A DNA stretch of 36,698 nt from Candidatus Aciduliprofundum sp. (GTDB taxonomy: Archaea > Thermoplasmatota > Thermoplasmata > Thermoplasmatales > Aciduliprofundaceae): NCBI GenBank assembly GCA_015520565.1, contig WAPW01000087.1, positions 1 to 36,698 of the forward strand. Reading direction: 5' to 3'. Below are positions 23,310 to 31,776 of the stretch, in pieces (the first letter of the stretch is position 1; each line of letters opens with the position of its first letter). Position numbers and translations under genes: made by a program. Below the pieces are notes generated by a model that was not told the DNA's origin, did no database searches, and saw nothing but the letters and a program-made list of their open reading frames with translations.

Positions 23310-24023
23310 TCAGTGCATATACCTGCCACCATTGACATCAATTATCGTGCCATTAACATAATCATTCTCAAGCAAGAATATCACAGCATGAGCGATTTCT
23401 TCAGGCCTAGCTACCCTGCCAAGGGGAGTTAATTTTGAAAGTTCTCTCTTCTTTTCTTCGCTTAGAAGCTCTGTATCCACAGGCCCGGGAGCCACGCCAT
23501 TTACCAAAATATTCGGAGCTAACTGAGATGCTAAAGCAAATGTCAATCCGATTATCCCTGCCTTAGAGGCGGCATAATGCACCCCTACAGTGCCTCCGTT
23601 TCTTCCAGCAATGGAAGCAATATTAACAATTTTTCCCTTTTTCATATACTTCGTAACTTCTTGCGTTACAATAAATGCACCCTTGAGGTTCGTATTTAGA
23701 ACATTGTCCCAATCCTCATCCTCAATTTCTTCAAATTTTGAATTCTTCCCCAAGATTCCAGCATTGTTAATGAGAACATCAATTCTGCCAAACTCATCAA
23801 TTATTTTTTTCACGCCTTCTCTAACTTCATCCCTTTTTGAAACATCAAATTTCACAATCATTGCCTTTCCGCCCATTTCTTCAATCATTTTCATTGTTTC
23901 CTCTGCCTTATCCTTATTTTTTCTGTAATTTATTGCAACGGCATATCCCTTTTTTGCAAGTGCCAAGCTTATGGCTCTGCCAATGCCTCTATCTCCTCCA
24001 GTAACCAAGGCAACCTTTTCCAT
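23310..24023 (-). CDS. Short-chain dehydrogenase/reductase (FabG-like)
   Basis: This 237-residue classical SDR has VTGGDRGIGRAIS (TGxxxGIG cofactor motif), NNAGILGKNSKF, a catalytic Ser/Tyr/Lys set (NIASIAGR ... HYAASKAG) and VAPGPVDTELLSEEKK. An Arg/Lys after the second strand (NYRKNKDKAE) suggests NADP(H). It resembles 3-oxoacyl-ACP reductases, but archaea lack the bacterial fatty acid pathway, so the true substrate may be a sugar or polyol. It lies between the island and the redox pair with its own start and no clear operon partner. Confidence 0.88.
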   Translation of the reverse strand: MEKVALVTGGDRGIGRAISLALAKKGYAVAINYRKNKDKAEETMKMIEEMGGKAMIVKFDVSKRDEVREGVKKIIDEFGRIDVLINNAGILGKNSKFEEIEDEDWDNVLNTNLKGAFIVTQEVTKYMKKGKIVNIASIAGRNGGTVGVHYAASKAGIIGLTFALASQLAPNILVNGVAPGPVDTELLSEEKKRELSKLTPLGRVARPEEIAHAVIFLLENDYVNGTIIDVNGGRYMH

Positions 24024-24140
24024 AGTATCACCATTCCCAAATTAATTGATGCATTCTTAAATTTTTCTCAAATATAATTCTACAATTTTGTACCACAAAT
24101 ATTTTTATAGAAGGCAACATACCCAACCACGGTGATTTAA

Positions 24141-24791
24141 ATGGGATATATAAAGGATGAGGATAAAAAATATCTCAAGGGCGAATTTGATAAGAATTTA
24201 AAGGAAGATGTGTATATACTCGTATTCGTGGGGGACAATTGCCAGTATTGCAGTGTAGCTAGTGCTATAGCGGAAGAAGTTTCAAATCTGCATTCTCGTA
24301 TTCATTTTGAAGAGCATCCCATTGGAGATGAGCTCTCAAAGGAGTATGGGTTAGAACATGCCCCGACGGTTGTTATAACTGACAAGGATAAGTATGGAGG
24401 GAGGATAAGGTATGTTGGCCTGCCTTCTGGCTATGAATTCTCTTCAATGATTGAGGATATAATTGATGTATCAAGGAGAACTGCAGAGGTATCCCAAGAA
24501 GTCCTTGAAAAGCTTAGTAAGATAGATAAGCCCATTCTAATTCAAATCTTCGTCACGCCCACATGCCCATATTGCCCAAGAGCTGTTAGGACATCCCATA
24601 GGTTTGCAATACTCAACGAGAATATAACTGGCGAGATGGTTGAGGCCTTAGAATTTCCAGAATGGGCTGATAAGTGGAAGGTTATGAGCGTACCCCATAT
24701 AGTAATTAACGAGGATGTACAATTTATAGGTGCCTATCCAGATGAGCAATACATTGATTATGTTGTTCAGGCCTATGAGAAGATGAGGTGA
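24141..24791 (+). CDS. Protein disulfide oxidoreductase with two thioredoxin folds
   Basis: The 216-residue protein is the archaeal glutaredoxin-like PDO. The first thioredoxin unit has CQYC at residues 34-37 and cis-Pro in HAPTVV; the second has CPYC at 142-145 and cis-Pro in SVPHIVI. It exchanges disulfides in cytoplasmic proteins and is re-reduced by the thioredoxin reductase-like enzyme encoded next. The reductase ATG follows its stop by only five bases. The ATG has GGTGATTTAA upstream and a TATA box, ATATTTTTATAG, near 24098. The second CxxC is the canonical catalytic one; the first is less usual. Confidence 0.92.
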   Translation: MGYIKDEDKKYLKGEFDKNLKEDVYILVFVGDNCQYCSVASAIAEEVSNLHSRIHFEEHPIGDELSKEYGLEHAPTVVITDKDKYGGRIRYVGLPSGYEFSSMIEDIIDVSRRTAEVSQEVLEKLSKIDKPILIQIFVTPTCPYCPRAVRTSHRFAILNENITGEMVEALEFPEWADKWKVMSVPHIVINEDVQFIGAYPDEQYIDYVVQAYEKMR

Positions 24792-24796
24792 TACCC

Positions 24797-25747
24797 ATGG
24801 ATTTTGGGTTTGTGCTTCCCACAGGTGCTAGGGAGAGCAAGGATGTGGACCTTGCAATAATAGGAGGAGGACCTGCAGGCCTAAGCGCAGGGATATACGC
24901 CAAGAGAGCGGGCTTGGAGGCAATAATCATAGACAAGGGCAATGCGGGCGGTCTGGCTGAGGAAGCACCCTATGTGGAAAATTATCTTGGCTATAAGGGA
25001 ATAAAGGGAGAAGACCTCGTTAAAGAGTTCAAGGAGCATGCCATGGATTATGTTGAGATATCCGAGAGAAATGAGGTTAAAGAGATAAAAAAAGAAGGGG
25101 ATATCTTTGCAATAAAGGCAGAGAAGGGAGAATATAAAGCTAAAGCAATAATATTTACAACAGGCACCACACATAAGGTTCTTGGAGTCCCCGGTGAGAA
25201 AGAATTGTTTGGTAAGGGTGTATCTTACTGTGTTACCTGTGATGGCTATTTTTATAGGGGAAAGAGAGCAGCAGTTATAGGTGGTGGCAACTCTGGTGCC
25301 ATAGCAGCCATATACCTCAAGGATATAGGCGTTGAGCCCGTTGTGCTAGAATACATGCCAAAATTCATGTGTGAGAAGGCCTACGAGAATATAATAAAAG
25401 AAAGGGGTATTCCTTACTACACCAATGTGCAAGTTACATCCATTGAGGGAAAGGATAAGGTTGAGAAGGTAGTGTACAAAGACAGGGCTACTGGAGAGAC
25501 AAAAGAAGTAGAAGTTGATGGCGTATTTGTATATGTGGGCTTAATTCCCATAAGTGAGCTAGCAAAGAAGCTTGGAGTAGAAACAGATGAAAGGGGCTAT
25601 ATAAATGTAGACCTAAATATGAGAACAAATGTACCAAAGATTTATGCGGCTGGGGATGTAACCGGCCATGCAGGACAGATAATAATAGCTGCTGGCCAAG
25701 GAGCAATGGCTGCTCTTAGCGCCTGTGAAGATTTAATGCTTCACTAA
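24797..25747 (+). CDS. trxB: Thioredoxin reductase (PDO reductase)
   Basis: This 316-residue FAD/NAD(P)H flavoprotein has the FAD motif IIGGGPAGLSAGIYA (~21-35), the redox pair CVTC at 145-148 within SYCVTCDGYF, the NAD(P) motif VIGGGNSGAIAA and the C-terminal FAD motif IYAAGDVTGHAGQIIIAAGQG. ATG 24797 is selected because GAGGTGAT lies four bases upstream; a GTG at 24788 overlaps that site. Coupled with the PDO gene, it would feed NAD(P)H electrons to the PDO. A second homologue without the CxxC is encoded at 34381-35190. Confidence 0.93.
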   Translation: MDFGFVLPTGARESKDVDLAIIGGGPAGLSAGIYAKRAGLEAIIIDKGNAGGLAEEAPYVENYLGYKGIKGEDLVKEFKEHAMDYVEISERNEVKEIKKEGDIFAIKAEKGEYKAKAIIFTTGTTHKVLGVPGEKELFGKGVSYCVTCDGYFYRGKRAAVIGGGNSGAIAAIYLKDIGVEPVVLEYMPKFMCEKAYENIIKERGIPYYTNVQVTSIEGKDKVEKVVYKDRATGETKEVEVDGVFVYVGLIPISELAKKLGVETDERGYINVDLNMRTNVPKIYAAGDVTGHAGQIIIAAGQGAMAALSACEDLMLH

Positions 25748-25818
25748 TTTTATTTTTTCAAAAAATAATTGCGATAAATTTATATACAGGGTGCATAATA
25801 TTGGATTGGTGATATTCT

Positions 25819-26127
25819 GTGACTGAAGAAGTAATTAGGGTTCCGTTGCCGGATAAAAATAAGGGCGAGATGTTTGCAATAGTGGACAAAATATTGGGTG
25901 GCTCTAGAATGATGGTGATGTGCGCAGATGGAAAGTCCCGTATGGCAAGGATCCCTGGAAAGATAAAGAGAAGAATGTGGATAAAGGAGGGGGATTTAGT
26001 AATAATTAGGCCTTGGGAATTTCAGGATGAGAAGGCAGATGTCATTTATCGCTACACAAGAACTCAGGCAAGTCATTTAAGCAAGAACAAGAAGCTTCCT
26101 GAGCTTCTGGATGTGTTTGGGAAATGA
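25819..26127 (+). CDS. eif1a: Translation initiation factor aIF1A
   Basis: The 102-residue protein has an S1/OB-fold: MTEEVIRVPLPDKNKGEMFA, VMCADGKSRMARIPGKIKRRMWIKEGD and IIRPWEFQDEKADVIYRYTR are diagnostic of aIF1A. It assists start-site selection on the small ribosomal subunit. It starts with GTG 25819 after GGTGATATTCT; the TATA box AAATTTATATA lies near 25776. It overlaps the Rio1 gene by four bases, giving the operon aIF1A-Rio1-KH. Confidence 0.95.
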   Translation: MTEEVIRVPLPDKNKGEMFAIVDKILGGSRMMVMCADGKSRMARIPGKIKRRMWIKEGDLVIIRPWEFQDEKADVIYRYTRTQASHLSKNKKLPELLDVFGK

Positions 26128-26888
26128 GAAAAAATATGGAAGAGTATCTTTATGAGAAAATTGCGCCTTATAGGGAAGAGAGAAAAGAAAAGGGTATGGA
26201 GGATAGGAAAACTTATGGGGGCATTTTTGATAAAAGAACACTTCTTGCATTCTACAAGCTTCTCAAAAGAGGTACAATAAAAGAGGTTGAGTTTCCCATA
26301 TCCACAGGCAAAGAGGGTGATGTTTTTAGAGGAGTTGGAAAAGAGGGATATATAGCTATCAAAGTTTATAGAATAACAACGGTCAATTACAAAGGGCTCT
26401 CAAAATTCATAGATGGAGATGATAGATTTGCTCACATACACAAAACCAAGGATACCATAATTTTTGTTTGGGCACAGAAAGAATTTAGAAATTTGAGGGA
26501 TTTCAGAAAATATGGGGTAAATGTTCCAGAGCCCATTGATAGATGGAAAAATATTGTTGTGATGGATTACATTGGTGATGAAAATAGGGCAGCCCCCCTT
26601 ATGAAGGATGTTATGGAAACTCTTAAGAATGAGATGGCATACGAGATAATTGAAGAGATGAAAAAGATGTATAAGGCGAAGTTGGTGCATGGAGATTTAA
26701 GTGAGTACAACATACTTGTGTGGGATGATAGGCCGCACATAATAGATGTAGCGCAAGCTGTGCCCTTGGATCATCCCCTTGCAGATGAGCTGCTGCTGAG
26801 AGATTTAAAAAATATGGTTAGGGTGTTTAAGAAATTGGGATTGGAGATGAGCGTTAAAGAATTGGCTAAGGAGATCGGGGTGATTTGA
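26124..26888 (+). CDS. rio1: RIO-type serine kinase Rio1
   Basis: This 254-residue atypical kinase/ATPase acts in small-subunit maturation. Motifs are STGKEGDVFRGV (P-loop-like, residues 60-71, the Rio1 signature STGKEA/GD), IAIKVYRI with the catalytic Lys at 80, LVHGDLSEYNILVW (catalytic loop) and IIDVAQAV (metal-binding Asp). ATG 26124 overlaps the aIF1A stop. An ATG at 26136 is possible. The link to the downstream KH gene fits a ribosome assembly unit. Confidence 0.95.
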   Translation: MRKNMEEYLYEKIAPYREERKEKGMEDRKTYGGIFDKRTLLAFYKLLKRGTIKEVEFPISTGKEGDVFRGVGKEGYIAIKVYRITTVNYKGLSKFIDGDDRFAHIHKTKDTIIFVWAQKEFRNLRDFRKYGVNVPEPIDRWKNIVVMDYIGDENRAAPLMKDVMETLKNEMAYEIIEEMKKMYKAKLVHGDLSEYNILVWDDRPHIIDVAQAVPLDHPLADELLLRDLKNMVRVFKKLGLEMSVKELAKEIGVI

Positions 26889-27437
26889 ATGATGTATGTT
26901 AAGATTCCAAAATCAAGGGTAGGTGCTCTCATAGGAAAGCATGGAGAAGTTAAGAAAAGGGTGGAAGAAATATCTGGTGTGAAGATGGATATAAACTCAA
27001 AAGATGGAGATGTTGTTATTGACGAATCCTCTGGAGACCCTTTAATGGCTTTAAAAGCTAGGGACTTTGTTATGGCAGTAGGTCGGGGCTTCTCTCCAGA
27101 AAGGGCTTGGAGGATATTCAACGAGGATGTTTATTTTGAAGTTATAGACATAAAAGAATTCACAGGAAAGAGGGAGAATAGAATAAGAGTTTTGAGAGGA
27201 AGGGTTATAGGAAAGAATGGGAAAACGAGGAGGATAATAGAAGAGATGAGCGGAGCTTCCATATCCGTTTATGGATACACCGTTGCAATAATCGGTGATT
27301 ATACACAAATTGAAACGGCAAAAAAAGCAGTTGAGATGCTTCTCCGTGGAAGCAAGCATGCAACCATATATCATTTCTTAGAGAAGAAGAGAAGGGAGAA
27401 CAAGTACAGGGCTCTGGATTATTACTATATCCAGTGA
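26889..27437 (+). CDS. KH-domain rRNA assembly protein (Dim2/Pno1-like)
   Basis: This 182-residue protein has two KH domains: first IPKSRVGALIGKHGEVKKRVEE with GxxG as GKHG, second RVIGKNGKTRRIIEEMSG with GKNG. It matches archaeal Dim2/Pno1, which binds the 3' end of pre-16S rRNA and acts with Rio1 and Nob1. It follows Rio1 directly. The ATG pair at 26889/26892 follows GGGGTGATTTGA. Confidence 0.92.
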   Translation: MMYVKIPKSRVGALIGKHGEVKKRVEEISGVKMDINSKDGDVVIDESSGDPLMALKARDFVMAVGRGFSPERAWRIFNEDVYFEVIDIKEFTGKRENRIRVLRGRVIGKNGKTRRIIEEMSGASISVYGYTVAIIGDYTQIETAKKAVEMLLRGSKHATIYHFLEKKRRENKYRALDYYYIQ

Positions 27438-27441
27438 TTCT

Positions 27442-28662
27442 ATGGACATAAATAGCTTCCTTTTCTCTTTAATTCTCTTAATTTTTCTTGGTCGTGCTCT
27501 AGGCCTTCTTTTTGTCAAGTATAAATTTCAAAGTTTGATAGGAGAGGTTATAGGTGGTATAATTTTAAGCCCTCTTGCATTGGGATTGATTGTTCCAAAC
27601 GATATCCTGCGTCTCTTTGCCCAGTTTGGAATAATTATGATAATGCTTCTCTCCGGTCTTCTCACAGATTTTAAGGCATTCAGTGAGCATAAGTATAAGA
27701 GTATAGTAATTGGCGTTTTAGGAGTATTAGTTTCTATGGCAATCCTCTCCTCAATTCTGCTCCTTTTAGGTATACCATTATCAGCTTCTCTTTTTATAGG
27801 TGTTATTCTTTCTAACACAGCAGTTGAAATTTGTGCTAATATACTAATGAAAAGCAAATCGTCCAAGGATATTCAAGCAATAATCATGGGTGCAAGCTTT
27901 GTGGATGATATAGTTGCAGTATTTCTTATTGGCGTAGTTGGTTCAATAACCTTGGGTAATAGCATAACTATATTTTCAACACTGATACTTTCTGCAGGAG
28001 TTATAGCTTTCATTCTAGTATTTCTATTGGCTGTTCCTTATTTCTTAGAAAAATACTCAGTTATAGATAAGTTAATTGGAAGCGGACCTAAAAGGGAAAA
28101 AGTTCTACTTACTTTTACAATTCTCTTCGCTTTGTTGCTTGGTCTTGTAGCTCAGTATGTGGGCTTGCAAGCAGTCATTGGTGCTTATATAGGAGGATTG
28201 ATTATAGGGAAATGGGGCACTAAGGTAGGTCCCATGCTAAGGAGGAGGGTAGCATACGAGGAGCTTGTGGATGATTTAGAGCCATTCTCTCATGCCCTTT
28301 TCACACCCCTTTTCTTTGGTTATGTTGGCTTAGTTCTTGGTCATGTGTTATCAAAATTTGGTATGACTATTGAAATGGGTATCCTCGTAGTTCTCCTCAC
28401 CCTTGGTGCTCTCGCCGGAAAATTTTTGGGTTGCGGTCTTGGAGCAAGATTGTCTCATCTTAATAAAAAAGAATCTAGGTTCGTAGGGCTGGCAATGGGT
28501 GGCAGAGGCGCTTTAGAATTGGTGCTTCTTGCAATTGGATATGAAAAGGGAATTATAAGTGGCCCATTATTCGCCTCGGTTGTTCTTGTCACTCTTCTTA
28601 CTGTTATAATAACTCCTCTCCTTCTCTCCCTATACGAGAAGAAATTTATGGCTTCCCCCTAG
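27442..28662 (+). CDS. Cation:proton antiporter, CPA2/Kef-type membrane domain
   Basis: This 406-residue membrane protein has about 12-13 helices. Family features are GEVIGGIILSPLALGLI near the N-terminus, a SNTAVEICANIL helix, and GASFVDDIVAVFLIG with the two Asp residues of the ion site. GLQAVIGAYIGGLIIG and AMGGRGALELVLLAIGYEKGII near the end match KefB/NapA-like exchangers. There is no C-terminal TrkA-N domain, so gating by nucleotide is unlikely. It probably exchanges Na+ or K+ for H+. It converges on the DUF99 gene with a 17-base overlap. Confidence 0.88.
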   Translation: MDINSFLFSLILLIFLGRALGLLFVKYKFQSLIGEVIGGIILSPLALGLIVPNDILRLFAQFGIIMIMLLSGLLTDFKAFSEHKYKSIVIGVLGVLVSMAILSSILLLLGIPLSASLFIGVILSNTAVEICANILMKSKSSKDIQAIIMGASFVDDIVAVFLIGVVGSITLGNSITIFSTLILSAGVIAFILVFLLAVPYFLEKYSVIDKLIGSGPKREKVLLTFTILFALLLGLVAQYVGLQAVIGAYIGGLIIGKWGTKVGPMLRRRVAYEELVDDLEPFSHALFTPLFFGYVGLVLGHVLSKFGMTIEMGILVVLLTLGALAGKFLGCGLGARLSHLNKKESRFVGLAMGGRGALELVLLAIGYEKGIISGPLFASVVLVTLLTVIITPLLLSLYEKKFMASP

Positions 28663-29218
28663 ATTCTCCAAAATGCAGAGCAGAGGCGATGAGATGCGCC
28701 ACCCTTAATGGCTCTGGAATTGCTCCCCTCACGGTAAAAGCATTTATCATCCTCTCTGCCTCTTCTTTTTCAATTCCCACAATTTGCACATAAATCTCGT
28801 ATTTTCCATTTTTGACCTTCTCAATTTCGTACTTTTTAATCAATTTCATCCTATGTTCCCAATCATCAAAATGTTTCTTTAACGCATCTTCAATTGTTCT
28901 CAAATCTGGCATTTTTCTTGAAATGACTATTATTGGTATATTATACTCCTTCCAAACTCTTTCTAAATCAAGAACATTGAAGCCCCCAAATGTTATACCT
29001 TGCGTAAATATTATTTTTATTTGCCTTCCATACTTGGATAAGAGCATGTCAATAAGGGCATCTGTAACATCCATCCCATCAACTTCTATTTTTCTTAGAA
29101 GCATACCTTCAATGTAATTTGGATACCTCATAACTATTCCAACAAGATTTGAGCTCCCGGGGACATGTGGTACAAAATAAGAATCGTCAATTCCCAAGGC
29201 GCGAATGTATTTTTTCAT
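28646..29218 (-). CDS. DUF99 family protein (endonuclease dU-like)
   Basis: The 190-residue protein shows the DUF99 pattern: RALGIDDSYFVP near the start, GMDVTDALIDMLL, KIIFTQGITFGGFNVLDLE, IVISRKMPDLRTIEDAL and PEPLRVAHLIASALHFGESRGKP at the end. Members have been described as a deoxyuridine endonuclease in archaea. It is the last gene of the DUF1616-Pth2-DUF99 operon; its ATG overlaps the pth2 stop by four bases. Confidence 0.85.
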   Translation of the reverse strand: MKKYIRALGIDDSYFVPHVPGSSNLVGIVMRYPNYIEGMLLRKIEVDGMDVTDALIDMLLSKYGRQIKIIFTQGITFGGFNVLDLERVWKEYNIPIIVISRKMPDLRTIEDALKKHFDDWEHRMKLIKKYEIEKVKNGKYEIYVQIVGIEKEEAERMINAFTVRGAIPEPLRVAHLIASALHFGESRGKP

Positions 29219-29568
29219 ACTAATGGTAAACTGCCTGTTACCTTATTAACTATTTCCTCAGGCCCAGGTCCTATGCCCAAGCAGGTAACTGTGCCAGGAG
29301 GTACTTCTGTTAGCCCCGCGTCTCTTATTATTGCCGTTGTTAAGCCCAAACTCTTTGCCTTAAATTCAAGCTCATGAAGAGCTTTCAAATCTTTCGCCTT
29401 AACCACAACCTTCTTTTGCCCCTCTTTTAGCCAATCATCAAGCCAAGGATTTTTCTGCTTTCTTGCCTTAAGAGTGCACTCAACTGCCGCATGGGCGACT
29501 TGTACCGCGAGCTTCCCGCAGGATAGCTGCAAATCCTCTCTAACAACCATTACCATCTTATACTTCAT
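29215..29568 (-). CDS. pth2: Peptidyl-tRNA hydrolase, archaeal/eukaryotic type
   Basis: This 117-residue Pth2 has the family words VMVVREDLQLSCGKLAVQVAHAAVE, KKVVVKAKDLKALHEL, TTAIIRDAGLTEVPPGTVTCLGIGPGP and a final hydrophobic strand. It recycles tRNA from prematurely released peptidyl-tRNA. ATG 29568 is favoured over a GTG at 29575-29577 because the conserved region begins there. The start lies inside the end of the DUF1616-like gene. Confidence 0.95.
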   Translation of the reverse strand: MKYKMVMVVREDLQLSCGKLAVQVAHAAVECTLKARKQKNPWLDDWLKEGQKKVVVKAKDLKALHELEFKAKSLGLTTAIIRDAGLTEVPPGTVTCLGIGPGPEEIVNKVTGSLPLV

Positions 29569-30079
29569 CCACAACACCCTTCAATTTCTCTATTTTCTCA
29601 TCCATTTCCCTTATCTCATCCAAAATTTTATTTCTCTTCTCCTCGTAATAATCCCTTCTTCTTGGATTGAGCCTTATTATCCTCTCTACTTCTTCCAATT
29701 CTTTTATTTTTCTCTTTCTCTCTTTTAAAAGCTCATCAAGCATTATTAGCCTATCGTACTTATCCTTCTCCTCCAATCCAAACCATTTTCGCAGCGTGGG
29801 ATAGCCCCCTCTATAGAAGCCAATTATGAAAAATATTACTGTGAGATTTATCAATGCGAGCCATATATACTTCCCGTAAAAAAGAGAGGTATAGCCCAAA
29901 ATGTAGCCAGTGAGAATTGCAATAACTATGCTCATACCCATGCCCAAGCCAATGCGATAAAGCTGGTCATATTCTAAATCCAAAGCACCCCTCTTTGGAA
30001 AAAGCATGTTTATGAATGTATAGCCGGGAAGAAAGAATAGCATTAGTACAGCGCCAATCACTTGCAGTACATTCATCAA
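29558..30079 (-). CDS. DUF1616-like membrane protein with C-terminal coiled coil
   Basis: The 173-residue protein begins with a membrane helix and FFLPGYTFINMLFPKRGALD, then LYRIGLGMGMSIVIAILTGYILGY and another helix, the pattern of DUF1616 N-termini. About 70 charged residues (DELLKERKRKIKELEEVERIIRLNPRR and on) follow and look like a coiled coil in the cytoplasm. The extracellular part seen in larger DUF1616 proteins is absent. The function is unknown. It opens the operon with pth2 and DUF99 and is divergent from the radical SAM/HhH gene. Confidence 0.65.
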   Translation of the reverse strand: MMNVLQVIGAVLMLFFLPGYTFINMLFPKRGALDLEYDQLYRIGLGMGMSIVIAILTGYILGYTSLFYGKYIWLALINLTVIFFIIGFYRGGYPTLRKWFGLEEKDKYDRLIMLDELLKERKRKIKELEEVERIIRLNPRRRDYYEEKRNKILDEIREMDEKIEKLKGVVDEV

Positions 30080-30123
30080 ACTAAAATCGTGGGATAATAT
30101 TTAAAATTTCACAAAGTTTTAAA

Positions 30124-31725
30124 ATGATATGCCAATATTGCATTGTGAAAGTTGTGATTTTAGACGGGTATGTGGACGAGCCCTCGGTGCTTGGGGTACC
30201 TCCTTATATTTCTCCCTATGTTCGTGAGCTTGCAGGAGTTTGTAAAGAGTTAGAGGTGGAGTGCGAGTACAAGAGCATTGATATGTGGAGAAAAGGAGAG
30301 AAAATAAAGGGAGATATACTTGTTCTCCTCGGTGGAGCAATAGTTCCTGGCAAGTATCTTCGCACCTATCCTGCATCATTGAGGGAAATTCGTGAGATTT
30401 TATCTTCCTTCAGAGGATTGAAAATATTTGGTGGCTCAGTTGCAAAATTTGAAAGACCCAATGTGCCTGCAGATTACCTTGCGTTAGGGGATGTGGATGC
30501 TTTATTATATGACATTTTAACTGAGAATTTCACACACCATAGATTTCATAGTTTGGATGAGTGGAACCGCTGGCTAAAACTGGGAGCGTATATTGTAAAA
30601 GAGCACCCAGATTATCCAGAGCCATTGGTTGCGGAAATAGAAACATTTCGCGGCTGCTCAAGATACCTTAGTGGAGGTTGCTCATTCTGCGTTGAGCCAT
30701 TATATGGAAAGCCAGTATTTAGGGATGTGGAAGATATTGTGGAAGAGGTAAGAATTTTGAGCAATCTTGGAGTTAGAAATTTTAGAGTAGGGGGGCAGAC
30801 ATGCATATACTCCTACAAGGCCCATGGAATCGGCCATAAGGAAATTCCACAGCCAAATGTTAATGCCTTACAAAATTTATTTTCAAAATTGAGTGAGATT
30901 CCTCATAGAGTTCTCCATGTTGATAATGCAAATCCCGCTGTGCTCGCCTCCTTTCCCAATGAGGCAAGAAAGATAACGGAAATCCTAGCTAAATACACCA
31001 CGCCGGGAAATGTTGTTTCCTTCGGTATGGAATCCGCGGATCCAAAGGTCATAAGGGCAAACAACCTCAATTCCACTCCTGAGATGGTGATGGAAGCAAT
31101 AAGAATTGTTAATGAAATTGGAGCTGAGAGGGGAGAGAATGGCATGCCCAAGCTTTTGCCCGGACTAAATTTCATATGCGGTTTATGGGGTGAGAGCAAG
31201 GATACATACACTATGAATTTTAAATTCCTAAGAGAAGTTCTCGCCAAGGGCTATCTTTTGAGGAGAATAAATATAAGACAGGTTGCCTCGGTGCGTAATA
31301 AATTCAAATTGAAATACAAGCACGAATGCTGGAAATTCCGCAAAGAAGTGAGGGAAAAAATAGAGAGAATAATGCTCAAGAAAATTGTGCCAATGGGTAC
31401 GATTCTAAAAGATGTTTATTTAGAAATGAACAATGGGAATTACACATTTGGAAGGCAGCCCGGCTCTTATCCCCTCGTAGTAGTTTTGCCCTATTTCTCA
31501 GAAATTGGAAGATATGTGAATATTAAAGTGATTGGCTATGGAGAGAGAAGCTTAACTGCTATTGAGTATCCTATAAATGTAAATTTTGCTCCTTTCTCCG
31601 CCCTAAAATCCGTGCCGGGAATAGGAGAGAAAAAAGCTGCCGAGATAATAAAAAATAGGCCATTCAAAAGTATGAAATCCCTGAAAGAGATTTTCCCAGA
31701 GGCAGAAAAATACTTCTCCCTATGA
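30124..31725 (+). CDS. Radical SAM protein with N-terminal Rossmann-like domain and C-terminal HhH
   Basis: This 533-residue protein has three parts. Residues ~8-160 look like a B12-binding-type Rossmann domain without the DxHxxG cobalamin motif. A radical SAM barrel follows, with an unusual cluster spacing Cx7Cx2C (C178, C186, C189 in RGCSRYLSGGCSFC) and FGMESADPKVI. The end is a helix-hairpin-helix (SVPGIGEKKAAEIIKNRPF, about 490-520) that should bind nucleic acid. ATG 30124 is 25 bases downstream of ATTTAAAA, so it is probably leaderless; a GTG at 30145 would drop the CQYC near the start. The HhH suggests DNA or RNA as substrate. The reaction is unknown. Confidence 0.8.
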   Translation: MICQYCIVKVVILDGYVDEPSVLGVPPYISPYVRELAGVCKELEVECEYKSIDMWRKGEKIKGDILVLLGGAIVPGKYLRTYPASLREIREILSSFRGLKIFGGSVAKFERPNVPADYLALGDVDALLYDILTENFTHHRFHSLDEWNRWLKLGAYIVKEHPDYPEPLVAEIETFRGCSRYLSGGCSFCVEPLYGKPVFRDVEDIVEEVRILSNLGVRNFRVGGQTCIYSYKAHGIGHKEIPQPNVNALQNLFSKLSEIPHRVLHVDNANPAVLASFPNEARKITEILAKYTTPGNVVSFGMESADPKVIRANNLNSTPEMVMEAIRIVNEIGAERGENGMPKLLPGLNFICGLWGESKDTYTMNFKFLREVLAKGYLLRRINIRQVASVRNKFKLKYKHECWKFRKEVREKIERIMLKKIVPMGTILKDVYLEMNNGNYTFGRQPGSYPLVVVLPYFSEIGRYVNIKVIGYGERSLTAIEYPINVNFAPFSALKSVPGIGEKKAAEIIKNRPFKSMKSLKEIFPEAEKYFSL

Positions 31726-31733
31726 ATCGTTAG

Positions 31734-31743
31734 TTTTATATAG
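31734..31743 (+). promoter_or_regulatory. TATA box of the thermosome gene
   Basis: TTTTATATAG lies about 40 bases before ATG 31777; GAGGTGATAAAG immediately upstream of the ATG is the ribosome binding site. A strong promoter fits a highly expressed chaperonin. Confidence 0.55.
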
Positions 31744-31776
31744 AAGAACTATCTTACCGACTTTGAGGTGATAAAG

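Noticed and set aside
23647-23657. TATACTTCGTAAC inside the SDR gene
   Set aside because: It partly matches the promoter box but lies in coding sequence with no TATA or start at the required distance, so it is likely chance.
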